A stretch of DNA of 64,000 bases from Theristus sp. LFF4_11 (taxonomy: Eukaryota; Nematoda; Chromadorea; Monhysterida; Xyalidae): NCBI GenBank assembly GCA_030248135.1, contig JASANC010003903.1:52093-116092 (forward strand). Direction: 5' to 3'. The notes beneath the pieces are model-generated. The model was not told the DNA's origin. It saw only the letters and a program-made list of their open reading frames with translations, and did not search any database. Below, one piece after another: positions 46,283 through 60,400 of this stretch. Both the position numbers and the translations under genes were made by a program. Positions within the stretch are counted from its first letter, which is position 1. Each line of letters opens with the position of its first letter.

Positions 46283-49200
46283 ATAATATCACACACCCTG
46301 TACATGTGCGAGTGCGTGCTTGGAAAACGATCACAACACGGCATTCATTGTTTGAATTTGAAAATAGCAGCTAACCAGGGTGCATTGAGTTGAATGTGAA
46401 AGAAGTACAATTGCACAATGAACGGGCCGCGCAAGGGGTTTGACGTATCGTCGCTTCATAATACGGGTACTTTGCTGAATTTGTTCGTGATTTTATCACT
46501 CACAGCTTTTCTGTAATTTCAGTGCTATTTTTTGCGAATGATAAACACCGTGTACTTCGCACATCAGAATTGATTTATTGTGGTACTTTTGTGTTGCACG
46601 CGAGCACGCCCATGAAGCAAAGTAATATAAAAAATAGAACAGCATTGATTCATTTTGGTATATTGTATAGAATAATGACGAAAAATGGAACAGAAAGTTT
46701 GACATTTTCAAAAATGTCAAAAGTGCACTCAAAAAAAACTTATCAAAAAACAGCATCAGTTTGAAATTGTGGCAATTCACGAGTTATTTTCTGAAATCTG
46801 CGGTGATAACAAAAGAAATATGCAACTATTGTGGATTTATTCAAACGTGTCCGGACTAAAATGACGTCATTTGCTTTAAAAACGGCCGTATGTCAAAGTA
46901 CTAAAATGTCAGTTTGGTGTGACTGATTCGACATTCACCATTTGTTTACGGGAAGAAATCGGCTAAACGGAAAGTCTGGTTTGCTGTGAACGGCAAGCGC
47001 ATGTTTGGCGGCACATGACGTCATTTCAGTGGGACACGTTTAAAAAAATAGGTCATACTCACTTAGTCAGAATTTAGTTCTTGCGTCAATACTGACGAAA
47101 ACGATATATATTATGAATTTTCAAATTTACAAAAAACGTTGAACTGGTTGGTCACATAAAATATCGAACGTTTGTTCATTAAAAAGTGTCAAAATCATGA
47201 AAAGCCATCTTTTAACGCGGACAGTTTTTTTTACGAACAAACTTCATTCATTTCAAAAAATATATGTATTTTAAAGTTTTCAGAACATTTCAAATTCTCA
47301 ATTTTCTCAAAATCAATTTTCCCACTTATTTGACACACTTGCTTTAATGACTAAGATGTACGGATGAAACCTTGGATAACAAAATAATCAAAAAATTGGC
47401 AAACCACTGTTGAAACCGAAAATACTTTTAAACGGTACAATCATTGATAATAGAAACGTTGAAAATTCTTTCAAAACAAATGTTTACAATTTGCATGGAA
47501 ACGTTGAAAAAATAGCAGAAAAATCAACAAAGCAATAAAAAGTTGAAATTTGCTAGCAATGTGTTTGCAAAGTGTTGTTGTTGTCGTGTTTCTATTTGAA
47601 AGAACACAAAACGAGAGAATATTTGTCATATTTTTCAAGCATACTAAACAAAACAAGTTGAAAAGAACATACGAACAATAGAAAAAAACCAATGCAACGA
47701 TACGATGCGCAACATAAGCAAACTGAAAAGAAATCAGCAGATTTTCGCAAAAAATTGTCCTCAGATATGCTGAAACACACCATATATCTTAACAAAGAAA
47801 TAAAGTCTGTTCGCTTTTGTTGGCAATCCACTTCAGACGAATACAGTATACAGTACAACCAAGTTTAAAAATCCTTAAATGCATCAAGAAACAAATACAT
47901 GTAAAGGACACAAAAACAGAAAAGAACACCACAAACTGAAAAGAGAACGAAGAACACAAGCACAGCGGTGTGTGATTTTCAATTTTAGTTTCTGAAAACC
48001 ACCAATTTTTGTACCTTTCGATTTTGCACCCAAAACACAATTTGAGTGTGGGTAGCAAACAGCCAGACAGTGAAAAAACTTCCATGCCAAACCACACCAG
48101 AAAGTAACACAAACAAACAAAATGTTACACTGACAGAGTGATGCAGATTTACTCACTGATGTCCATTCATTTTTTGGAAAAGCGAACTTCCTTCACCCCC
48201 GATAGCAAAAAAAACATGCAAAACACCGATGCCCAGTCACCAAGCAAGAAGCCGAACCAAGACAAGAAAAAATAGAAGAGTCGGGAAAGGAGAAAACGGT
48301 AAGAGGAGAATTCCGAAAAATAGGACTGAAACAACTCGACTGACTGATTGGACGATTTCAGAGGTTTAAGAGATGCATCTGAAACGTGCGATGAAGAAAA
48401 ACATTCGAAATTAGAACCTGAAAGAAAATCCGTGACGTTTTTTGCATTTTTTCTTTGAAGGATCGACCGACGGGCCCAAAGTCGGTGCGCTTTTTTTCTT
48501 GAGGCTAGCCGTGTTCCGAGTGGGCCTGGTGACCAGAGAGCGCCAGACCATTTGGACACCCGAACAGAGCTGAAGAAATTCGGTCAACTTTGGGCGTCAT
48601 CATTGTCGCGGGCCGCTGTTGATTTTTAGTTCGTTCGAAAAAAGTTTGGTTTTTTGTCTGAAATATGTCTGCTCTGAAAAAGAAACGTTGTTGAAGCAAG
48701 TTATGTTGGTTTTTTTTGTTTCTGAGAGCCAGAGAACAAACTTGGAAAGATGAGATAAATCAAACTAAACAGCCAAATAACGGTGCACTTTGCGCTTCTA
48801 GCACGCTGATTGGCTGCATGCTACTGGTGCACGGAACGGCCAATCAGCCAGCTGCATATGTTATGAAGGTATATGGGATTGCACTGCAGTTGGTGCAAAA
48901 AACATTTACGATGATGAACTCAAGCAAGACTGGGAATAAAAACATGAGCTAGTCTGTAATTCAGTTCCAAGCAGAAAACCATAGATTTAACGATCCTCAG
49001 AAAACCACCCTTATTTTTAGTTCATTTTCAAATGTTCCCGCGACACTAAAACAAAGAGTGTCACGTTTGAATACGCAGACATAACAACGGTACGGTATCA
49101 TGAGTTCAGTGATGTGATGTTTGTTGTCCAAGCAGTCAATGATTTTAGGAAACATGAAAAATGCAATGAATCTGGAAGGGCGATGTTTTTTCTCTCAAAA

Positions 49201-51497
49201 AAGCGGACGTGTCGGCAGTTGTTTAGAGGTTGTTAACGATGTAGAAAAGTCAATTGTGACAACAATGATTTTTGTCTAAATGAAATGAAATGCGCTTGTA
49301 AAATCCTTCTAGCGGAAGAAAGCTGAAAATGCGCAGGGGGTGGGGTGAAATTTTGAGAAAATAACGTGCAGTGGTGTTTTGAAGCTATGGGGGTAACAAA
49401 ACATTTTGAAGACAAAAAGAGCAAAACAAAACAAAGCACAGCAGACGAACGAAGGAAAGAAAAACAAAAACGACAGAACAAAAAAAAACACAACGAAAAC
49501 CAAAGGAGAATAAGAACTAACATTAAACGATAACGTTGGGCAGTGTGTGGAGGTGTGCGTGTGTCTGTTTTCAGATTTCTCGGTACAACTCAGTGTGTAT
49601 GCATGCTTGATGAAGATGAAGCTGAACACAGGCTACATAAAAACTCAAAAGTAAAATCAGACCAACAGTATTTCCGAAACGACCAATCAATGAGTACACG
49701 GTGGAACATGACAAAAACACAAATGATCACAAATCAATATAATGAAATTAACAAAACAAAACGAACAAAGATTGATGGATGCAAAGGTGCCAGGCAGTAC
49801 AACAGCATATTACTGAAGGACAACGGAAATTGTATTCAGTTTTTTTTTCTCTGAAAAAAATATTGGCTGACCACCACAATACCACAAGAAGATGGACACT
49901 GTAGTCATTATACTAAAACGATGACAAAGTTTTTCAATTGAAACTTGACAAACGTTGTGTGAATAAACTCCTTGTTTGAAGACCGGACACTTTCTTTCAG
50001 ACCACGTGATTCTACACCTGATGTATCACAGTCGCAAACAAACACACAGGCACATTAGCGATGTTGCCGTTGCGCAACAAGGGGCAAGAAAAAACACGCG
50101 CGGTCTCGGGCTAGGACTTCCGTAACAAAGTCACCCACGTCTGACAGGTTGCAATGTAAAAACTTTACCAATAATAATACAATAATTTTTGCAATTCCAC
50201 ACTGCGCTTTTCATCAGCAGGCGGTGAGAAACTTTTAGACACAACAAACAAACAAACAAGAACGGTTAACATCAGTGGTCAAAAGTGTGTGATAATATGT
50301 GACAACGTATAAATTTGCCCAAAAACAGCGACAGTAATTGTCTCGTATCGCAGCAACTAAACAAAACATGACCGTGAAAACCCAAACCGAAAACGCTAAC
50401 AAACGGTCAAACTCGGTGACACAAAGAACCGCGAACAAAAATTACAAAACACGCCAAAAACGTCAATCATAATTGCTTTTGAAGAGAACAAAACCATTCA
50501 TGTGATGCATATAAATGAATGAGTCGGAAAAAGTAGAGTACAGTATGTTTGTTCAAACTTGTCACTTGGGGTGTATATGATTTCAAACCAAACTCGATAC
50601 ATTCGTTCTTTTTTTTAAACTGAAATTAAAAATTTCGCTAGATCTGTATTGAAAAAAGATCTGAAAAAATGACAAGTTTCAACAAACAGACTTTAATAAT
50701 GATCGGATCCAATTCATGCGATATTTCACTCCATCTCAAGCAACCCAGTCCGTACACAGCATTTTCAATTGAAACTTGACGCCAAACTTCAACAGTGATA
50801 ACCACAAATTCAAGCTAACAACACTCACAAGATTCTCGCATTTCCAGCACAACACTTGCACGCAAGTTTTGGTTGTCTAGAAAGACACACAAAAGCATAC
50901 TTATTGGTTGATTTGTTGTCATAATCTGTCTATTAGAGAAAGAATCAAAACGAATGATTGAAAAACACGGGTCTTTTGTGCCTGTTCCATGCACACAAAC
51001 AATGTTGCAGAAGTTACTGAGACAAAAAATAGAAACAAAAACTGAAATAACATTGGAGATTTATTTGCTTAAAATGTTGCTTCGATTTTGACATTCCAAT
51101 TCGCGTGTTCTTGAGTTGACCGTTACAAGTTTATAAAAATTTCAGATCGGTTTAGCCTTAGCGCCACAAAATCACCAAAAATACATCTATTGAATTGAGA
51201 GACAAGTCTCAGTCATCCATTTGAAAAAAACGTCAAAACACCACACAACAACACGACAGTGGGGAGCGCACAGAAAGACAGCCACCACGAAAACAAAGAA
51301 AAACGAATGAAAACGGCAAAACCAAATTTGTAGAGAGACAGAGACAGAGAGAGTAGTAGTAGTAGTAGTTGAGGTGGTGTACCGCAACGAAAGGTTTTGC
51401 GGGTCGTTTTCTGTTGTTGACGAGTTCTGCTGAATTCACCAAGTTGACCAGTTGACGGCAATGTTATTCGTTATCGTGCTGTATTTTGGCGCACGTT
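46283..51497. other. Long region downstream of Argonaute, no gene recognised
   Basis: About 5.2 kb lie between two convergent stop codons. Apart from the family B MITE at 46838-47043 and a B end remnant near 49060, I see no coding exon. From about 47500 to 51450 the plus strand is strikingly A- and C-rich (many AACAAAAC words), as expected of a long T/G-rich 3' UTR transcribed on the minus strand. A plausible reading is a long Argonaute 3' UTR. Confidence 0.4.
46838..47043. mobile_element. Palindromic MITE, family B, copy 2
   Basis: Same ends and interior as 18078-18294, in the same orientation: TTCAAACGTGTCCGG, ACTAAAATGACGTCAT, then the interior, and CATGACGTCATTTCAG with GGGACACGTTT at the right. 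Confidence 0.88.
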
Positions 51498-54400
51498 CTA
51501 CGCAAAGTACATGACGTTGTTGGCGTCAGGGTGCACTTGAATGGCGCGCGCCATATTGGACAGCGTCGTGTCTTCACTGGTGCCACTTGGCTGCGAACCG
51601 TCACCGCTGCAAGGAGAAAAACGCATTTTAGGAGTCGCTGTTGAATTGGCTTGTAAGGTTTTTTGAAGGAGGTTCCGGCACCATCGGGAAAAATAATCGT
51701 TGTCATCATGTGTGTCCTTACAGAGTACTCGGTTATAAATACAGCGATGCTGGAAACGCCGCGGCGTTATCATAGCCCTCAACCTTGTGTTGAATCAGTT
51801 TTATGCAAATAAACATGCAAGTTTTGTGCACCATTTTTTCAAAGTAAACAAAACCGAAGAAAATGTACCGAACTTTTAGCTACCCATTTTCGAATGACAC
51901 TGTAAATCGAAACCAACTTAACATAACAAAAAACAAAACATTATTCAAACGTCAAGCCCGCTCGCCATTCATACTGCAATGTAAACTTTCCAAAAACAAA
52001 CCAGCCAGCTCCGACAAGCAACAACACCGGCCGCCCCTAACGTAAGCCCTAAACCGGTGTACCTATCATGGTCGCGATCGACGAGATGATAGCGCGCTCG
52101 GAATGCCACCAGATGCGCGTAGTAGGCGGGCGCCGGAATCGAGACGGATCGCGTACAGCGGACGTAGGTGTGACACATCTGGTAGGTCAACTGCTGCAGT
52201 TCGTCAGCCGACAGATTGTTGTCGTCCCAGAGCACGTGGTAGTGCGACGGACGCGAGGTGCCCTGACAGCAGGTGCATTGTAAAGCAGTGGCGCGCATTG
52301 TGGCTGACATGAGGACACGTGGGGCGCGGACACACTGGTGGTGTTTTGTTTATGGTGGCGATTGTTGTTGTTGTTGGGATTTTAGGCGATGTGTTTAGCC
52401 AGGGCTAACCCAGAAAAGCGTACAGAACGCCATTGAGTAGGGCGCCCATCGAGTTTTCTGTCATTAAGTGCCTATACACCACTCGGCGGGGCTCGATCCC
52501 CCGAGCGCACAGACTGTAGTCGAACGCACTACCACCAGGCCACGGGGATCAATCAGCAGACCTGGGCGTCGTGTCGTGGTTCAACTTGCCGCTCATATGA
52601 TATATGCAGTCTATTGTCTATATCATATGCAATTAGCTGATTGGTTGATGATCACGTCCGCACGTGCTGCATGCAACCAATCAGTTGACGTTGCGACAAT
52701 CTGCACCGACTGGTGGCAAGCAACACCACGGCGGCTACACACTTCTGATTTTGCAACTGTATCCAAGAGCCAAGACCACCGAGCAAAAAAATCAGACGGC
52801 AATTTGCGTCAAAATACTCCCGGTGGTTTGGATGCGCTGGCAAATGTTTATTTCTGGCAAACTTGGCGAAATTCGGTGACATTTACAGCGTTCACAGAAT
52901 CACACACCAGAGCTGGCCATTGCTAATGGATACCGAAATTCAAAAAAACGCGGTGGTGGTGGCGGTTTTTCACATCGGAATAATCAGTAAACCCTGCTCG
53001 GCGACAAAAACAGAAGTAAGTAACAATATGGGATTTGCGCAAAGTGGTAAAACCAAAACAGGCGCAAACATAAACGAAATTCCGAGTCCATATGACGGTC
53101 TTCAAAACAAGTACCTTACCTGGATGCCAGCGTGCGAGCAGAGGTAAAAGTCGAACTCAGTCGGATGAGTTATGCCGACGTCGACGGTGGTGCCCGGCGG
53201 AATGTTGTTGGCCTTGCCGACCTGAAAGCGTTTTCAGTCGTATTAACAAATTGTATTTTGACAAAACAACCGTTCCACTCTGTTTTACTGCAATGTTAAA
53301 GTTATGTTCCGCTCAAAATTCGCGTCCGTGAAGACACCGACTATGATGCACAAACTCACAATATTTTGAGCAACATCTGCCCCCCCCCCTTCAATCCCCC
53401 AATGCCCAATTACGCTGGCCCACCTGATCCTTCTTGTCCACCGCGAACAGCCGCGTGTGATGGCGTTTCTGCACGGCGATGAACGTGATGCCCGGCTGGT
53501 AATTGCGCTCGAGCATCATGCACGCGTCACGCATGGCGCGCAGCTCGTTTTGCAGCACCTTGATACGAGCAAAAAGGGCGTTAGAACAACTGAAATCTGG
53601 GACGGTACCATCAAGGTGCGCTTCATACAAATACCAACCACCGGAGGTTGGTACCTTCCGGTTTCTGGAACCGACGTGGGAGCTACGAACAATACTGAAC
53701 AAATAAGGATGGCCTTATTCATGTCTCCCGTTCCCCTTTCGAGCCACTCTAGTTCAAAACAAAATCAACAAAAAACCAAGAAGAACCGCCGCACATTGAA
53801 GAACTGTCCCTCGCTGACGCCGTCGCGATAGATGATGATTCTGGTCGGCTTGAATCGCGTACTCCGATAGAACTGAATCAACAGCTCGCGTGACATGTTC
53901 GCCAGATCGGAGATGATTTCCTGCCGGTGCTGCTGTACACGAACGGTCGCCGCGTACCGCGAGGGATGCGCGTCCATGCTGCCGACCACCTGCACAACAT
54001 GTTGTTGTTGGGAATGGTGAATGGAAATGTTCATTGTTGATGGTGATGACGAAGATATCGCGGCCCTTTATGGTACAATGCAATGCTGTTGGCTGTGCAG
54101 GCTGTTACGTCAAACATGCCATTTCGCGCAGAGGCATCAGAATGCTTTGCAACATTCGCTTGCAAAAGGTTCCACAAGAACAGGAATCAGCCAAGCGGAA
54201 TTTCAGAGTATTTTTTCCGGCGCACGCACAAGCGCGTTTTGAAAAACATGATGTCATTTCGGTCCGACACGTTCGAATAAATGGGCTTAAATATACAGTT
54301 GTTGTTGTTTACTGGTTCGTGGATCATGATCACCAACCAATCAGCTAATTGGACATGTTACAGAGCAAACCACCAGCTATCAATCCCCAAAACCACCCAT

Positions 54401-57400
54401 AAAACACAGACCGCCGCAATGGACGGCTTCCTGGAGTCGCCGGCTGGCGGATGAGTGATGTCGGCACCGAGGAAGATCACTGGCTCGATGAAGATACGTG
54501 GACTGGAAAAGAGAGAGAACAGGAATGAAGTACACGGCAAAACTGTGACGCAGCATTGAAAAGAAACAAAACGTTTTATAATTGATCATTCGGAAAGATC
54601 AAACCAATCGATCAGCTAATGTGTGTCCGAATGAAAGTGTCACGTTGTTTTCGCAAAGTAACGAGTGCAAATTTGGGTTCGGCATCGGTGCCAGTGTGTT
54701 CAACTCAAGTGCCATTTGAAAATACCAATAACAACAACGGGGCCTGCTGTTCGGTTGCAGACAGTCACTTCTCGAGCAGAAATAAACGAACAATAAAAAG
54801 TCAATAAAAACAAAGTAAGGAACAAAAACACGAGTCAATAAAAAGCAACCCAAAAATGCCGACGACGCACCGAATGCTTGGCAGTAGGATGCTGTTGACG
54901 CCGCCCAGTTTCACGTTCACCTTCAGGCACAAATTCGACAGTGTCTGCGGCGTCGTCTTGATGACGTTCTTCGCTTGGACGCATTGCGTCGCGACGCCAA
55001 GGATCGTGTCGCCGACGCGTTTCACTTCGGCTGGAAAAATGTGCGAGCGACAGTGAGAAGAAGACAGGTTTTCGGTCCCAAATATGCTGCCATTTCGCAA
55101 TGTGCACCGGTTTTTTGGTTTTTTTTGTTGCACAGTGTTAGATGGCGTTCGGCAGTGCTACATTACAGGTGTTAGCAGTTGATACAGTGCTAGAAACACG
55201 GAACGGCCAGACACGCGAGCAATCGCTGCGATTGGTTTTCTCACCACACGTCTCACGTCTCTGCCACCTATTTCGCAATCTGACAGTCGCAGTGCCGCCG
55301 TAACGTGCAACATCACTGTACAGGCTTACCCCTGGTCACCAAAACGATCCCATATGACAAGAAACACGCATTCTTTCCTGCATTACCATAGACGGGCGTC
55401 TTTCCGGGCAGTATGACGACGATCAACTGGAGGCCGTCGTAGGTCTGTTTGAGGTATTTGAACATCGGCTCCACCTGGTCGACGCCGACGGCGTACTTGC
55501 AGAAGCACGGCTGTCCGATGATCGGCATGCCGGCGTCGTTCGAGATGCGCTGCAGTTGCTGCGTGAAGTTTCTGCAAAAAATGAGTGCGTGTCTGCGCGT
55601 TTTGTTGTTGTTGAAGATTGAGACTTTTTTCGTTCGGGGTTGGAACTGGGAGTCGACGATCGTGTTAGCTTCGGTTAAGCCCCGTTCATACACTTGACGT
55701 ATGCGCGTACGGCACGACACGTCACTTCAGGTGTCGTGTGTTACGTTTAGCATGCTGCCGTACATCATGCAGAACTATGCACAATTTGTGTGCGCTTTCA
55801 CGAGACGTCACGGCAGGGCTCGAGGTATTCCAGTCTTTTGACGTACGTCAGCACACGTCAGTATACGAACTTGCCTTTAAAGCTAGTGTTGTCATCTTGG
55901 AGGAACTTTTCCTGTCTCGTCTCGTGGCGACCTCAGAAATAATGGCGACCAGAAACACAACATTTACAAAAAAACATGATTCCGTTTCTTGAATAATGGT
56001 CCACAACAACACAACACAATCCAATCAATCAATCAGCTCGCTGAATGAAAATAGTCAATCAGCAACACCAAAAATGCAACCTTCGACATAAAACGAAACG
56101 AAACGATCAACAAAAAAGGCAGAACGCCGCCGACCTGAGATCGTTCTCTTTGACGTGCTGCTGTTGAGCGAAGCAAGCGATCGCCCAGACCTTGATTTCG
56201 ACGCCCGTATGGAACTGCTTGCCGCGCATATCCCAGACGCCCTGGTTCGGTAGCGCCGTTGCTTTCGTCTGCGACCAGAAAGACCGACGTGAAATTCTCA
56301 GTGTGTTTTTTTGGAACTCTCCACTTTATCACGTTCACGCCGGTGTTTTTGTGCTAACGAGGCACATAACGCACTTCTAACAAACACAGAAACAAGTTGT
56401 TGTTGTTGGGATTTTTAGGCGATGTCTTTAGCCAGTGTTAACCCAGCGAAGCGCACAGAACGCCGTCGAGTAGGGCGCCCATCGAGTTTTCGTCTGTCAT
56501 TAAGTGTCTTTACACCCCTCGGCGTATGGCTCGATCCCCCGAGCGCACACAGCCTGTAGTCGAACGCACTACCACCAGGCCACGAGCGGTGACAAGGAAA
56601 ACGCCAACGAACGCCAAAAGCGCTCACCCGTCCGCCGTAGAGCAGCTTCGGCGCCGGCAGCACGCGCCCCTTGATCTCGGTCATCGACGAGTTGATGGCG
56701 ATGCCGAACTCCGCCGCGAACGGGTCCGTGTTGAACTCGGCGCGTCGCACGAGATTCGAAATCTCCGCCTCGCGCTCCGGCGCCGAGCGCGCGGTTGCCT
56801 GAAATTCAAGGTTGTTTCGTCTGTTTTCGTTCACTGAACTTTACCAGTAACAGTCTATCTCGCTAATATACAGCAACTAGCTGAGCGGTTGGTCATAGCA
56901 ATTCTCAGCGCTGATTGGTTGGTCATGAGCAATTCTTAGCGCTGATTGGTTGGTCATTACGTCATGTTGCATATATTTCACAGATGGACTGTAGTCGGAC
57001 AGCAAGTTGCCGTAAACTTGAAATTATAGGTCATCTGAAATGACATCAATACAGTTTCTGAAATACCACCAATAAATTCCACACAGAACTGCCCCGCACC
57101 TTTATCATGGTTGAGGTTTGTGTGTCGGTCAGTTTCTTGATGCATCGCTGTCCAGGCACGATATTGCAGACTTCCGGAGGCAGATACGTGTGCTTCGTCT
57201 CTTGACCAACTTGCAGACACGGAAGGTGAGGATATCTGATGTGGGTGGTAGAAAAGTAACGTGGAATTCCGAAACCAATAATCAACTTGGAAAACCTACT
57301 GTGTAGAGAAAAACAGGATGCGCGGCGCTTCCTTTCCACCAAATAAGAATTAAGTTAAGAATTATTCCGAAAATCACAAAGATCGTGTTGAGACCGATCA

Positions 57401-60400
57401 AGGTGCCATACTTTGTGAGTCCACCGAACGACTGTTTACACACACTACTGGGGTACTGTACTACTACTGTACTAGGGTTTACAAGCAAAAAGAAACTTTA
57501 TCGCAAATAGAACCACACTCACTTCAGTTGCATACGATATTTGTCGAAGAAATACTTTGCCACGGTGCATTCAATCGTTTGGCCGTTGTCCAGTTGCAGC
57601 GGAAAGCTGAACAAGGAATAGAATAAATATTGAACAATAACGAGGCATTCATGAAGCAGTTTTCAGTGACGCGTAGCTGTGTCAAAACAAGGGTATGTGT
57701 CGCTAAATACTGCGTCATGAATGCCATATGCCACTTTAGTTTTCAGTTCAGTGTAATAGAACCTTTCTACTTGTTTTTGTTCAACCAAATCGATAACTCT
57801 TTTTCATCCGGAACAACTTAAACTTAACACAGAACGAGAACATTCCTATTTTTTGGACAACTCAAATCAACGCAGCGACTCGCTGAATTGCATGTCCCAA
57901 ACTGAACTTGGCCCACTTCCAAACCGGTCACTTGGAGATCCATAATACGCATTTTTCTGTTGAGTTCAAACAAACCTAAGCTCGATTCAGCTCATCGAAA
58001 CCTGAACCACCGGCCGAACAGAAAACAAGAAATCACAATCACGAAAAAACTGTAGCCGCTCACGTCTGCGTCTGCGCCGGCCGCCGCGTCACGTTGCACA
58101 CCCTGTACTTGCGACGCATGTTGCCGCAGTGCGTGATCTCGATCTTCAGGCCGCGAATCTCCTTCGTGAATTTCACGCGTTGCGCGTCAGACAGCGCGCG
58201 CCGTTCGGCCAGTGCCTGCTGCGGCAGTTCCAGCACCTCGGCGATGAACTCGATCACCGGCATCGAACGGTAGAACGCCGTCGCGGAGACTGCAACAACA
58301 AGAAAACAAATTGCGATTATGGTTCTCAGCGTCGCCTGGGGCTAACTGTTTCGAGCTGTTGTTGTCGTTGTTGGGGAATTTTGGCGATGCTTTTTAGCCA
58401 GGGCTAACCCAGCAAAGCGTTCCGAACGCCGTCGAGTAGGCCGCCCATCGAATTTTCTCCGCCAAGTGCGTATATAGCCCTCGGCGGGGCTCGATCCCCG
58501 GAACGTGCAGACAACAGTCTAACGCGCTACCACCAGGCCACGACGGTGAGGGTGACATTCGAGTTGCGTTGAGCAAAGGCCAGCAAGTTTCGACATGACG
58601 GGAGATACCGCGCGTGACACTGACACCCCCACCTGTGAGTCAATCCCCGTTCCCTTCCTCAACCACCACCCCGCACCACACCAACCGTCTATATTCAGCA
58701 TCATCTTCCATTGCGACGGTCTGACGCTCTGATGGAAGCCGAACCAGACCTCGCGGCCGCCGCCCAATTTGCTCTGTTGCTCTTGCGTGTTCGCGCCGGA
58801 TCGAATGTACGCCTGTTCATGAATGGGGTTAATGGGGCATTCATGAAGCCGTACTAGCAACAGCTATGCGTCACGAAATACTGCTACATGAATGCCGGTT
58901 CAGTCTTACCTTTACGTAACTTATTGTTATTTTTATTATTGAAACGAACATGAACTTGAACTCATCTACTTGTTTTGCGGTGCGCAGAGACTCACTTACA
59001 CCAATCAGATCAACACCCTGTAACGACCAAAACCACCTGCGCAACCAATCACGTCTATTTGCTCATAAAAAATTGAAAACACCAGAAAATAAAACGCAAC
59101 ACAAACGAAAGTGACAGGCTTGCCTGTTGCTGCTGCGCGGTCGCGGACGGCGGTGAAAAGAACGACCGACCGACTGGCGTGTATCTGAGATAAAAAACAA
59201 TGCGCGTTCATGAACGTTTATGGCACACTGCGCCGCGTGTGTTTATAACCTATTTTTTTAAACCTGTCCCACTGAAATGACGTCATCTGCCGCCAAACAT
59301 GCGCTTGCCATTCACTGCAAACCAGACTTTCCGTTTAACCGATTTCTTCCCGTAAACAAATGGTGACTGTCGAATCAGTCATGCCAAACTGACATTTTAA
59401 CGCTTGTACTTTGAGAAACGGGCGTTTTTAAAGCGAATGACGTCATTGTAGTTCGGACACGTTTGAATAAATCCACAGTAGTTTAGTTTAGTCCTATTTA
59501 CGCATGCCCAGCGTCAGCAAATTCGTCGCGCGACAACAACTGCTGGCACACACCCAAAAGAGTTGGGCCGCCTTTCTCGGTCGGTCATATGTAGGGTTGG
59601 TAAAAAACCGGTTTTTTATATTGCCAGGAAAAAAAACGGTTTCTTTTCCGTTTTAAAACCGTTTTAAAACCATAAAAAACCGAATGCTTCCCAGCTCCTA
59701 AACTTTCCAGAACTTGGCACCTTGAACTCAAAATAGGAAATACATCAAAATTAGTGATTTTGAGCAGCGGAAAATGTTGTTTTCGGGCATACAACTGACC
59801 CAATTTGCTATTTTTGCCTTCCAATGGTACCCAATTTTTTGTTTCAAATCAAATCAATTTCGATTTTATTGGTTTCCAGCACGTTCAATAAATTGAAAAC
59901 AAAGATTGGGCAGTGACCGTGGTGAAGGTGTGGAGCGCGGGGAGGAAGGGTGGAAGGAAAAAGGGAAGGACCCGGTAGGGGCAGAAGTGAAACCGGTCGA
60001 AGTGATAGCGGTAGTCGAAAAATAACATTTCATCAGTTAATCTTTGCAAATCGACAACATGATCAGTCAGTTTGCATATGCACTTAGTTTAGCAGTCACC
60101 TTGTCTTCATCGTATTTCACTTGACCCTTGCCACAAAAGCTTCTGCAAAATGATGCTTCACCAGTTCAGTTCGACACAGTTCACTGCACCGTTTTTTCAA
60201 AAATATAATTTTACATTTTATCAATCAAACGAAAAATTGTGATTTTTGGCCACGAAGTTTGAAAATTTTTAAGGTAAAAAACCGGTTCTTTATTTTTTCA
60301 AGAAAAAAAACTGGAAAAAAACCGGTTTTATAACGGAAAAGAAACCGTTTTTTTTTCCTGTGCCAACCCTAGTCATATGTGCCTCTCGTTGAACAACGGG

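Noticed and set aside
45967..46344. Minus-strand frame of 125 codons with long poly-leucine
   Set aside because: It is the antisense shadow of the AAC array that encodes asparagine on the plus strand.
48167..48559. Minus-strand frame of 130 codons downstream of Argonaute
   Set aside because: Composition is typical of UTR sequence and no homology is recognised; it probably lies in the Argonaute 3' UTR.
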